Shown here: in pieces, positions 25,336 through 32,296 of the stretch
Numbering within the stretch: the first letter of the stretch is position 1
How the letters are laid out: the number at the start of each line of letters is the position of its first letter
NCBI GenBank assembly: GCA_028293725.1
Contig: JAQGOE010000052.1
Span: 1-48,129, forward strand
DNA: 48,129 nucleotides
DNA from: Gammaproteobacteria bacterium
Lineage (GTDB): Bacteria > Pseudomonadota > Gammaproteobacteria > Steroidobacterales > Steroidobacteraceae
Direction: 5' to 3'
Notes under the pieces: generated by a model
What the model was told of the DNA's origin: nothing
Databases searched by the model: none
The model's input: only the letters and a program-made list of their open reading frames with translations
Made by a program: the position numbers and the translations under genes

Positions 25336-26650
25336 GGCGAGCCGGGACAAGCGTTACGACCATTCGAGCGCAGCCCGCTGGTAAGCGAAGTCACAGCGAT
25401 GGCGAACCATTGAGAAACGGGGAAGTTTCGAGCCACCAGCGAGTTGCGCAACGAAGTGGAGCGTGAGCGCCAGTGAGAGTAATAATACGCTCATGACGTT
25501 CTCATTCACGCGCACGTTGAAATTCAAAGTTCGTCCCGAATCTTACGGGTGGTTGACCGCGGCTGCGGTGGAAGTGAATCAGGTCTTCAATTTCTGTAAC
25601 GAGGCCGCGCTGCTCGCGGCGACCCGCACGGATTTAAAACGCAAATGGCTCACGGGTTTCGATCTGTGCAACTTGACGTCCGGCGCCGCACGGTACTTCG
25701 AACGCATCGGCGCGGATTCGATTCAGCGCATCTGCGTGGAGTATGCGCAGAAGCGGTCGGCCGCCAAGCGGCTCCGGCTTCGTTGGCGGGTCAGTCGCGG
25801 CGCGCGTCGCTCCCTCGGTTGGGTTCCGTTCAAGGCAGCGAGTCTGAAGCGCAAAGGCCGTGTGGTGCGGTTCTGCGGCAAGACGTTTCGGATATTCGAG
25901 GCTGAGCGCCTCGACGCAGTGAAGTGGGGGCAAGGCTGCTTTGCTCAGGACGCGGTGGGCGACTGGTGGCTCTGTCTACCTGTAGAGCTCCCCGTGGAGC
26001 AGTGCCCGGCGCCCGAGGAGTCGGTGGGCATCGACCTGGGGCTGAAAGACATCGCGGTCACGAGCGACGGTGACCGCCTGGAAGCGGCCCGATTCTATCG
26101 GGGCCTGGAAGGCAGGATCGCTCAGGCGCAACGCCGCGGCCACCGGCGCCAGGCGAAGCGGTTGCATCGTACGGCCGCGCGACGCCGAGCGGATGCGCTC
26201 CATAAATTCAGCCGCAGAATGGTGAATGAATACGAGACCATTGTGATCGGCGACGTGAGCAGCCAGAAGCTGGTAAAGACACGGATGGCGAAGTCCGTGC
26301 TGGACAGCGGCTGGGGGATGCTCAAGCGGTTTCTGCTCTACAAAGGCGAGCACGCCGGCAGGTCCGTAGAAATCGTCAGCGAAAGAAACACAACACGAGC
26401 CTGCAGCTTCTGCAGGGCCTTATTAGGCCCTGCAGGTAAGGACGGGCTCGCTGTGAGACATTGGGATTGCTCGGAATGTGGTGCCGAGCACGACCGCGAC
26501 CAAAACGCGGCCCGTAACATCCTCTTTGTCGGGCTCAGGAAGCGAGCCTCCATGCGCGGGAACGAGCTGTGGCATGACATGATCCCCGTCGAGCCGGACA
26601 GACCCGTCCGCGTGAGACACGGGTGGGGAGCGTGTTATGCGACGGCATGA
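25336..26650 (+). mobile_element. tnpB-only element of the IS200/IS605 group (ends unclear)
   Basis: A tnpB gene without a tnpA lies between a propeller gene and a dehydrogenase gene transcribed in the same direction. Such tnpB-only (IS1341-like) units depend on a TnpA elsewhere, or are stranded. About 157 bases between the propeller stop and the tnpB start have no gene and may hold the left end. On the right the tnpB frame overlaps the dehydrogenase start by 14 bases, so no normal right end is visible. I cannot define the ends by repeats, because this group lacks terminal inverted repeats and target duplications. Confidence 0.45.
25493..26650 (+). CDS. tnpB: TnpB RNA-guided nuclease
   Basis: A 385-residue TnpB (IS605 OrfB family), the ancestor group of Cas12. 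The start at 25493 gives the family's usual opening (MTFSFTRTLKFKVRPE); a GTG at 25463 is in frame but has no better signal. The RuvC-I motif is GIDLGLKDIA (Asp181). The canonical RuvC-II Glu position reads VIGDVSSQKL (Gly253-Asp254), as in a TnpB clade whose catalytic Glu has moved. Glu297 in VSERNTTRACSFC is a candidate replacement. Zinc-finger Cys are 304, 307, 326 and 329, and RuvC-III is HDRDQNAARNIL (Asp334/336). The enzyme would cut DNA matching a guide RNA made from the element's 3' end. The C-terminal tail after residue 345 is unusual and overlaps the next gene. Confidence 0.9.
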   Translation: MTFSFTRTLKFKVRPESYGWLTAAAVEVNQVFNFCNEAALLAATRTDLKRKWLTGFDLCNLTSGAARYFERIGADSIQRICVEYAQKRSAAKRLRLRWRVSRGARRSLGWVPFKAASLKRKGRVVRFCGKTFRIFEAERLDAVKWGQGCFAQDAVGDWWLCLPVELPVEQCPAPEESVGIDLGLKDIAVTSDGDRLEAARFYRGLEGRIAQAQRRGHRRQAKRLHRTAARRRADALHKFSRRMVNEYETIVIGDVSSQKLVKTRMAKSVLDSGWGMLKRFLLYKGEHAGRSVEIVSERNTTRACSFCRALLGPAGKDGLAVRHWDCSECGAEHDRDQNAARNILFVGLRKRASMRGNELWHDMIPVEPDRPVRVRHGWGACYATA

Positions 26651-27722
26651 GCTCCGGAAAATCGCGTTGATCCCCGGCGATGGCATCGGCAAGGAAGTCG
26701 TGCCCGCCGGGCGCGAGGTGCTAGAGGCCCTCGCGCGACGCCACACCACGCTCGGATTCGAATTCGAGTCCTTTCCCTGGGGCGGCGATTACTACCGCAG
26801 CCATGGGGTCATGATGCCGAGCGACGGCCTTCACGCCCTGATCGACAAGGCCGCCATCCTGTTCGGCTCCGCGGGTGACCCGGCGATTCCAGACCATGTG
26901 ACCCTCTGGGGACTGCGCCTGAAAATTTGCCAGGGCCTGGACCAATACGCCAATGTCAGGCCAACTCGCATCCTCCCGGGCATCCAATCGCCGCTGAAGA
27001 ATTGCAAACCGGCAGACCTCGACTGGGTCATTGTGCGCGAGAATTCTGAAGGAGAATATGCGGGCGCGGGCGGCCGCGTGCACGAGGGGCATCCGATCGA
27101 GGTTGCCACTGACGTGACTCTCATGACGCGTGCCGGTGCGGAAAGGATTCTGCGGTTCGCTTTCAACATGGCCCGCTCGCGTCCCCGGAAGTTGCTGACC
27201 GTGATAACGAAGAGTAACGCACAGCGACATGCCATGGTCATGTGGGATGAGATTGCGGCCCAAGTGGCGGCCGAGTTTCCCGACGTGCGCTGGGATAAGG
27301 AGTTGGTTGACGCCGCCACCGCGAGAATGGTCAACCGGCCCCAGTCGCTGGACACGATTGTCGCCACCAATCTGCATGCCGACATCCTGAGCGATCTTGC
27401 GGCGGCGCTTGCGGGTAGCCTGGGCATCGCACCGACGGCCAACTTGGATCCCTTGCGCCGCTATCCCTCGATGTTCGAGCCGATCCACGGCTCGGCATTC
27501 GACATCATGGGCAAGGGCGTGGCCAATCCGATCGGCACCTTCTGGTCGGTGGTGCTGATGTTGGAGCACCTCGGCGAGGACGAGGCGGCGCGGCTGCTGA
27601 TGTCCTCGATAGAGCGGATCACCGCCGATCCGCAGTTGCATACGCCCGACCTGGGCGGCAATGCCACTACCCGGCAGGTGACCGCCGCCGTCTGTGCCAA
27701 CATCGAGTCCGCGGCGGGCTGA
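26637..27722 (+). CDS. Tartrate/D-malate-type decarboxylating dehydrogenase (copy 2)
   Basis: A 361-residue paralogue of the enzyme at 21898-22971. It has all family marks: KIALIPGDGIGKEV, PWGGDYYRSHGVMMPSDG, VRENSEGEYAGAGG, a TKSN segment, TNLHADILSDLAAALAG and PSMFEPIHGSAFDIMG. Differences in the loop after GEY and in the PSDG region suggest a different hydroxy-acid substrate from copy 1. The ATG at 26637 has GGGGAG 6 bases upstream, but this lies inside the tnpB 3' end, and the first 14 bases of the gene overlap tnpB. Expression may therefore depend on read-through from tnpB or the propeller gene. The stop is 9 bases from the converging histidine kinase gene. Confidence 0.9.
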   Translation: MRRHELRKIALIPGDGIGKEVVPAGREVLEALARRHTTLGFEFESFPWGGDYYRSHGVMMPSDGLHALIDKAAILFGSAGDPAIPDHVTLWGLRLKICQGLDQYANVRPTRILPGIQSPLKNCKPADLDWVIVRENSEGEYAGAGGRVHEGHPIEVATDVTLMTRAGAERILRFAFNMARSRPRKLLTVITKSNAQRHAMVMWDEIAAQVAAEFPDVRWDKELVDAATARMVNRPQSLDTIVATNLHADILSDLAAALAGSLGIAPTANLDPLRRYPSMFEPIHGSAFDIMGKGVANPIGTFWSVVLMLEHLGEDEAARLLMSSIERITADPQLHTPDLGGNATTRQVTAAVCANIESAAG

Positions 27723-27731
27723 AAGAAGACT

Positions 27732-29156
27732 TCAACCTGACGCCAACGCTGAGGGCTCTCGCGCACCAGGACTGACGATGGCCTCACGTGTGCCCCTGCT
27801 GCGAGCGGGTACTTCGAACACCACTCGCAAACCCCGACCCTCCGGGCCCGCCTCGGCGTAGATCCGCCCATGATGCAACTCGACGATCCCGCGGCAGATC
27901 GCAAGCCCCAGCCCGCTGCCTTCCTGCTCAATCCCGGGTCCCGCCTTCAGCCGCACAAAACGGTCGAAGATATGCTCATGCTCCGAGGCGGGCACGCCGC
28001 CGCCCTGGTCCTCCACCTGGACCCGCCAATGCAGGTCCGCCAGGTGGGATCGCAGTCGGATCAGGCCCCCCGGGGGCGAGGCGCTGATGGCATTACTCAG
28101 CAGGTTCAGCAACACCCTGCGGATCCAGCGCGGCTCACACACCGCGGCGCCAGAGCCTTCATGGGTGTATGAGAAGACGACCCGGTGATGCTCGGCGAGC
28201 ACCTGGGCGTCGATGTTGAAGTTGGCCAGCAGGGCCTCCGGGTCGCATGGCGTCAACTGCAAGGTGATACCGTGCGACTCCGCCTGCGACAGGAACAGCA
28301 GTTCCTCGATTGTCGAGGTGAGGTGCGTGAGCTCCTCGAGCATGGTTTGTACGCTCTCCTCGTTTTCGTGACTGAGGGTGCCCGTGGCAAGGAGCTTTTC
28401 CGCGTGCAACCGCACGAGTGACAGGGGCGTTTTCAGCTCATGCGAGGCGTCGGCGGCGAAACGGCGCACATGTTTGAACGAGGCCTCGAGGCGATCGAAC
28501 ATTGCGTTCAGCAACGACGCCAACGCCGCAATCTCGTCCTTGACTTCCGACACGACGATGCGCTCGCTCAGGTTGTCGGAGCCGATCCGACTGGCCGTGG
28601 CACGGATCGCGCGGATGGGGCGTAGCGCCAGGTGGCTCAGTCCGCGCCCGATCGCGATACTCAGGGCCAGCATCAGGGCCAGCAGGGCGGCGCACACCTC
28701 AGCGTAGCCCTCCATGACGCCGGCGAGTTGATTCTCAGGCGTGCCGATAATGACATCGTACGGCGCCATGATGAACTCGCCCACCCTCAATCTGCCGAAG
28801 TTGTCCCAATCGATGTCATAATAACGCTTGCCCTTGACGTCGGGAATCGAGCGGCCTTTCAGATTGTTGGAATAGAAGATGGTGCCCGTCTCCCGACTGT
28901 GAATGTCGATATAAAAGAGGACGGACGCATACTCGGTCGTCTCGCGGATACGCTGGTCGATCACCGCGGGGCTCAAGGCACGGTAGTCACGCCCCAGGTG
29001 CGCCTTGATCTGCTCGAACTCCGCTTGATTCAGCAGGTCCAGGCCGTGGATCAGGTAACCGCCCAACAGGTAATAACCCACCAGGAACAAGCAGGCGAAG
29101 GTGGTCGTCGCCGCCACCGCGTACCAGAGTGCCAGCCTGGCGCCGATGGATCTCAT
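27732..29156 (-). CDS. Sensor histidine kinase
   Basis: A 474-residue two-pass membrane kinase. Membrane helices lie at about 8-35 and 150-172, enclosing a periplasmic sensor domain of about 115 residues. HAMP (about 173-228) begins LALRPIRAIRATASRI. The dimerisation domain has FAADASHELKTPLSLVRL with phospho-acceptor His239, and the ATPase domain has N-box NLLSNAISASPPGG, VEDQGGGVP, FDRFVR and GSGLGLAI. All catalytic motifs are intact. Its ATG overlaps the stop of the response regulator gene (ATGA), so the two are co-translated. The periplasmic domain (with YASVLFYIDIHSRETGTIFYSNNLKG) has the look of a small PAS/Cache-type sensor. The signal is unknown; the neighbourhood suggests a carboxylate. 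Confidence 0.93.
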   Translation of the reverse strand: MRSIGARLALWYAVAATTTFACLFLVGYYLLGGYLIHGLDLLNQAEFEQIKAHLGRDYRALSPAVIDQRIRETTEYASVLFYIDIHSRETGTIFYSNNLKGRSIPDVKGKRYYDIDWDNFGRLRVGEFIMAPYDVIIGTPENQLAGVMEGYAEVCAALLALMLALSIAIGRGLSHLALRPIRAIRATASRIGSDNLSERIVVSEVKDEIAALASLLNAMFDRLEASFKHVRRFAADASHELKTPLSLVRLHAEKLLATGTLSHENEESVQTMLEELTHLTSTIEELLFLSQAESHGITLQLTPCDPEALLANFNIDAQVLAEHHRVVFSYTHEGSGAAVCEPRWIRRVLLNLLSNAISASPPGGLIRLRSHLADLHWRVQVEDQGGGVPASEHEHIFDRFVRLKAGPGIEQEGSGLGLAICRGIVELHHGRIYAEAGPEGRGLRVVFEVPARSRGTREAIVSPGAREPSALASG

Positions 29157-29818
29157 TGCAGCTTGAAGCCTATGCCGCGCACGGTCTTGAACAGCGGCTT
29201 CTCCCCCTCTTTTTCAAACTTCGCGCGGAGCCGGCTCATGTAGACGTCGAGCAGGTTGGCATCCACATCGCCGGGTGACGACCAGACGCGCTCGCAAATC
29301 AACGTCCGCGGCAGAATCCGCCCGGGGTTCTGCATGAAGATCTCGAGCAAGGCCAGCTCACGCGAGGTGAGCTCCACCAGGGCGCCGTTGAACTGTAGGG
29401 TGTGGCCCAGCAGGTCCAGGCGCAGACCCCGATGCTCGAGCACCGTGTCCTTGATGTTCGAATGGCGGCGTAAGAGCGAGCGCAGTCGTGCCAACAGCTC
29501 CTGGAGGCTGAAGGGCTTCGGCAAGTAGTCGTCCGCGCCGACGTCCAGTCCCTTGATGCGGTCCTGCACCGAATTGCGCGCGCTCAGGATAATCACGGGC
29601 TCGTTAAAGCCGCTCCTGCGCCATTGGTGCAGTAGGTTGAGCCCATCCCCATCCGGCAAGCCCAGGTCGAGGACAATGGCATCATAGCTCGACTCGCACA
29701 GGGCGTCGCTCGCCGCAGCACAGCTGCCCGCGTAGCCGACTGCATAACCCGCCTCCATCAAGCCCTGCTTCAGGAGCATTCCGAGCTTGCGCTGGTCCTC
29801 GACAATGAGCACTTTCAT
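29153..29818 (-). CDS. OmpR-family response regulator
   Basis: A 221-residue regulator with an intact receiver domain (VEDQRKLG acidic pocket, phospho-acceptor Asp51 in [12 protein letters not shown], switch Ser/Thr at LSAR, Lys101 in LPKPF). The winged-helix output domain has [20 protein letters not shown] and [18 protein letters not shown], ending [11 protein letters not shown]. It is paired with the overlapping histidine kinase. A direct repeat ATTCAGG-N4-ATTCAGG, about 290 bases from its start codon and before the divergent operon, is a plausible binding site and would place the propeller/TBDR operon under its control. Confidence 0.93.
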   Translation of the reverse strand: MKVLIVEDQRKLGMLLKQGLMEAGYAVGYAGSCAAASDALCESSYDAIVLDLGLPDGDGLNLLHQWRRSGFNEPVIILSARNSVQDRIKGLDVGADDYLPKPFSLQELLARLRSLLRRHSNIKDTVLEHRGLRLDLLGHTLQFNGALVELTSRELALLEIFMQNPGRILPRTLICERVWSSPGDVDANLLDVYMSRLRAKFEKEGEKPLFKTVRGIGFKLQ

Positions 29819-29864
29819 GTTGCTTTCAGACTGCGAGGAGCCGACGGGGATGCGGGGGGACCGT

Positions 29865-30011
29865 GAGCATCATCGTGTGTTTGCCGCTTGTAGCAACGAA
29901 AAGCTGGCAGTGCTGGAAACCGACGACGGTTTGGTCGGTGTGCCGCGCATTGGCAGCGGTCCTGATGGTGCAGTGTTCAATCCGAGGACGCAACAGGTTT
30001 TGACGTCCAAC
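29865..30011 (+). pseudogene. YncE-like propeller fragment
   Basis: The plus-strand frame contains EHHRVFAACSNEKLAVLETD, then DGLVGVPRIGSGPDGAVFNPRTQQVLTSN. This is one typical blade of a YncE-like propeller (HRLFSVC-x-N, V-L-D-x-D-x-G, IG-x-GPDG-A-F-P). Before and after it the frame is unrelated, and the signal peptide and the other blades are missing. It lies just upstream of an operon with an intact propeller gene and is probably what remains of a fourth copy. Confidence 0.6.
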
Positions 30012-30110
30012 CGGGCGTATTTTCATGCCGACCCCGCGGACGGGGGCCCAGTCGGGAGGCGGCGGTGCTGCGCCAATTGTGCTCAGCGGCCACTGAAAAA
30101 AGCAGTTCGA

Positions 30111-30128
30111 ATTCAGGTTCAATTCAGG
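30111..30128 (+). promoter_or_regulatory. Candidate response-regulator box, ATTCAGG direct repeat
   Basis: ATTCAGG occurs at 30111-30117 and 30122-30128, an 11-bp period on the same face of the helix, which is how OmpR-family dimers bind. It is about 87-104 bases upstream of the first gene of the operon at 30215-35203. An AT-rich stretch (AGAATAAAAC, from 30133) follows and could hold the -10 box. An OmpR-type regulator gene is divergent next door. The match is by form, not by a known consensus. Confidence 0.45.
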
Positions 30129-30214
30129 ATGGAAGAATAAAACAGCCCTCAGGTCTGAGCTGCTCACCCACGACGGTGAGGGGTCCGGCGGTCTAAACAA
30201 GAGGGGGAGTGCCG

Positions 30215-31147
30215 ATGGTACGTTGGCTGGCCGGGTGCTGTCTTTTGTTGGGGGTCTCGATCGTTTGCGGCGCGACACCCGTTGCGCCGACCGTTCCTGG
30301 CAACTATGCGGGTGAGTTGTTGCAGCGCGTGCACAATGCCAGTCCCGGGGTGTTGAGTGGGACGATCTCAGCCGCGTCTCCCAAGAGCAAAACCGTCGTG
30401 GTGGTTGCCTCGACCGAGGCAGCCGTGGGCGGCTCGCCGGCCGATCCCCTGGACATTGCGGCGCTCACCAGCGGGACCTCCGCAGTCGTCGATGAAAAAC
30501 ACGCAGCGATCATTGTGCGCTCGCCGCTGCAGGATGTCTCCGGCGATACGGTTGGGGCTTTGCGCTTGACCTACGCGTACCATTCCAAGTCGGACTTCAC
30601 TGCGGCTGGGAACGATGCCGCCAGGGTGCGGAACTGGCTGCAGCGGCGGATATCCCATGCGGCCAACCTGTTCGATCCGGTGCCGTATGAGCCGGATGCG
30701 CCCACCGACACCCACGCCCAGCAGCTCGTCGACGAATTCCTCGAAAAATATCCACAGATCGAGATCCTGGCGATTCATGCAACACCGCCGGATTCCGACT
30801 ACAACATTATCGCGGGCTCGAACATCGGGCGGCTGGGAAAGAAAGCTGACAACGATGACATGCGCTGCGTGTTTACCGGAAAGCCGAATCTCGAGGTGAA
30901 TTCCACCGGGAAGCGTTTCGAGACCGAGATGCAGCTGCACGACCGGGCCGGACAGCTCGTCGGTGCCGTGGGGGTGGTGGTTGCTTACAAGAAGGGCGAC
31001 GACCGGCAGGCTTTGTTTACGCAGGCGGACCGGATCCGGGTGGAGTTGGAGAAACGGATTCCCGACGCGGCGAGCCTGTTCCGCAAAGCTGCTCCGGCAG
31101 CGGGTCCCGCGGCGGCGCCCTCCCCCCGTAAAGCAGTGACCGGATAA
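30215..31147 (+). CDS. Secreted protein made of two homologous repeats, unknown function
   Basis: A 310-residue product. The ATG at 30215 follows a strong purine stretch (GAGGGGGAG, 30201-30209) by 5 bases. A signal peptide (MVRWLAGCCLLLGVSIVCG) shows export. The mature protein is an internal duplication of two units of about 120-135 residues. Unit 1 has LQDVSGDTVGALRLTYAYHS and RNWLQRRISHAANLF; unit 2 has LHDRAGQLVGAVGVVVAYKK and RVELEKRIPDAASLF. Each unit looks like an alpha/beta sensor fold (helix, strands ending in G-x-VGA-hydrophobic strand, closing helix), resembling Cache/PAS-type ligand-binding domains, but I do not recognise a named family. It heads an operon with the propeller and TBDR genes, so it may bind the same ligand in the periplasm. 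Confidence 0.75.
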   Translation: MVRWLAGCCLLLGVSIVCGATPVAPTVPGNYAGELLQRVHNASPGVLSGTISAASPKSKTVVVVASTEAAVGGSPADPLDIAALTSGTSAVVDEKHAAIIVRSPLQDVSGDTVGALRLTYAYHSKSDFTAAGNDAARVRNWLQRRISHAANLFDPVPYEPDAPTDTHAQQLVDEFLEKYPQIEILAIHATPPDSDYNIIAGSNIGRLGKKADNDDMRCVFTGKPNLEVNSTGKRFETEMQLHDRAGQLVGAVGVVVAYKKGDDRQALFTQADRIRVELEKRIPDAASLFRKAAPAAGPAAAPSPRKAVTG

Positions 31148-31162
31148 TTCCAGGAGAAGATC

Positions 31163-32236
31163 TTGAAGTGTCTCGTTTCAGTGTCTGGCGTGGTTATTTT
31201 ATGGGGTTGTGTTGCTGCAACGGCGGCGACGGTATCGAACGGGACTGCCGCGGGGTCTCCCGCAGCCGGGGCAACGGCGCTCGTCCTCAAGGGGCGCACC
31301 GAATTGCCCGGGTACAGCGGCGACTTCGATCACTTTGCGGTGGACCTCGCCGGCAATCGCCTGTTCCTGGCGGCGGAGGATCATGGCACGCTGGAGGTGT
31401 TCGATCTGAAGTCCGGGCAGCACCAGCGCACAGTATCGGGATTCGATACGCCGCACAGTCTGTTCCCGATTCCCAAGACCCACCGGCTGTTGGTGACTGA
31501 CGGCAGCGAGAGCGTCAAGCTGCTGGACGATCAAACACTCGCGCCCAAGGAATCCATCAAGTTACATCCGGGGGCCGACTCGATCGGTTATGACTCGCAC
31601 AGCGGGCATCTTTACATCGTCACCGGCGGCAAGGATGTGAAGCTGCAGCAGTCCTGGCTGGAGGAGATCGATCCGCTCACCGGCACGAAGATCGGCGAGG
31701 TACTCTTCGAGGCCAACCACGTCGAGGCCCTGGCCGTGCAGCAGTCGGGGCCGCGGATCTACATCAACGTCACGGACAAGAACGATCTCGCGGTCGTCGA
31801 TAAGCCCAGCCGCAAGATCGTGAGCCGCTGGCCGATCCAGGCGGCCGAGCAGAATGCGTTGGTTCAGATGGACGAGAAGACGCACCGCCTCTTCGTGGTC
31901 ACGCGCAAGCCCGGAAAGCTCCTGGTGTTGGATTCCGAATCCGGTGCCACGATCGCCAGTTTCCCGGCCCCCGGGCATGTGGACGCGGAGATTTTTGACG
32001 CGGCCAATCATCGGGTCTACGTCCCCGGTGGTGACGGCTACATCGGCGTCTACGAAGAAAAGGACGCGGATCACTTCACGCAGCTGGCGGACGTACCGAG
32101 CGCTACCGGCGCCAAAACCGCGATCCTGGTTCCCGAGCTGCACCGCCTCTACGTGGCGGTGTCGCCCGGGGAAGGCAAGACCGGTGGCGCCATCATCTGG
32201 TTTGACGTAAACGGGCCCCCCGCCGGCGCGCCATGA
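31163..32236 (+). CDS. Secreted YncE-like beta-propeller protein (copy 3)
   Basis: A 357-residue propeller starting with TTG at 31163; AGGAGA lies 5 bases upstream and only 15 bases separate it from the gene before. A signal peptide (LVSVSGVVILWGCVAATAA) is present. The blades follow copy 1 closely: SGDFDHFAVDLAGNRLFLAA, GTLEVFDLKSG, GFDTPHS, GHLYIVTGGKDV, GPRIYINVTDKNDLAVVD, HRLFVVTRKPGKLLVLD, HRVYVPGGDGYIGVYEEKDADHF, KTAILVPELHRLYVAV. The conserved final segment (KT-x-I/V-LVP-L-HR-Y) is shared with copy 1 and may be functionally important. It is followed by a strong hairpin at its stop codon and then by a TBDR gene. The role is inferred only from this repeated pairing with receptors. Confidence 0.88.
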   Translation: MKCLVSVSGVVILWGCVAATAATVSNGTAAGSPAAGATALVLKGRTELPGYSGDFDHFAVDLAGNRLFLAAEDHGTLEVFDLKSGQHQRTVSGFDTPHSLFPIPKTHRLLVTDGSESVKLLDDQTLAPKESIKLHPGADSIGYDSHSGHLYIVTGGKDVKLQQSWLEEIDPLTGTKIGEVLFEANHVEALAVQQSGPRIYINVTDKNDLAVVDKPSRKIVSRWPIQAAEQNALVQMDEKTHRLFVVTRKPGKLLVLDSESGATIASFPAPGHVDAEIFDAANHRVYVPGGDGYIGVYEEKDADHFTQLADVPSATGAKTAILVPELHRLYVAVSPGEGKTGGAIIWFDVNGPPAGAP

Positions 32237-32247
32237 GCGCCGGCGGG
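32219..32247 (+). terminator. Strong GC hairpin at the propeller stop codon
   Basis: CCCGCCGGCGC (32219-32229) and GCGCCGGCGGG (32237-32247) are a perfect 11-bp inverted repeat around a 7-base loop that contains the TGA stop of the propeller gene. No T-run follows, so it is not a standard intrinsic terminator. In the mRNA it would more likely slow 3' decay or attenuate expression of the receptor gene 50 bases downstream. Confidence 0.6.
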
Positions 32248-32296
32248 AGATAACTGAAGCGACGAAACATTTTCCAGGTTTGAGGGGGAAAAAAAC

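Noticed and set aside
25493..27722. TnpB as a nuclease-dead repressor of the dehydrogenase gene
   Set aside because: The RuvC-I and RuvC-III Asp residues and the zinc finger are intact and the changed RuvC-II site is shared with other TnpBs, so it is more likely an active nuclease. The idea is kept only as a possibility in the findings.
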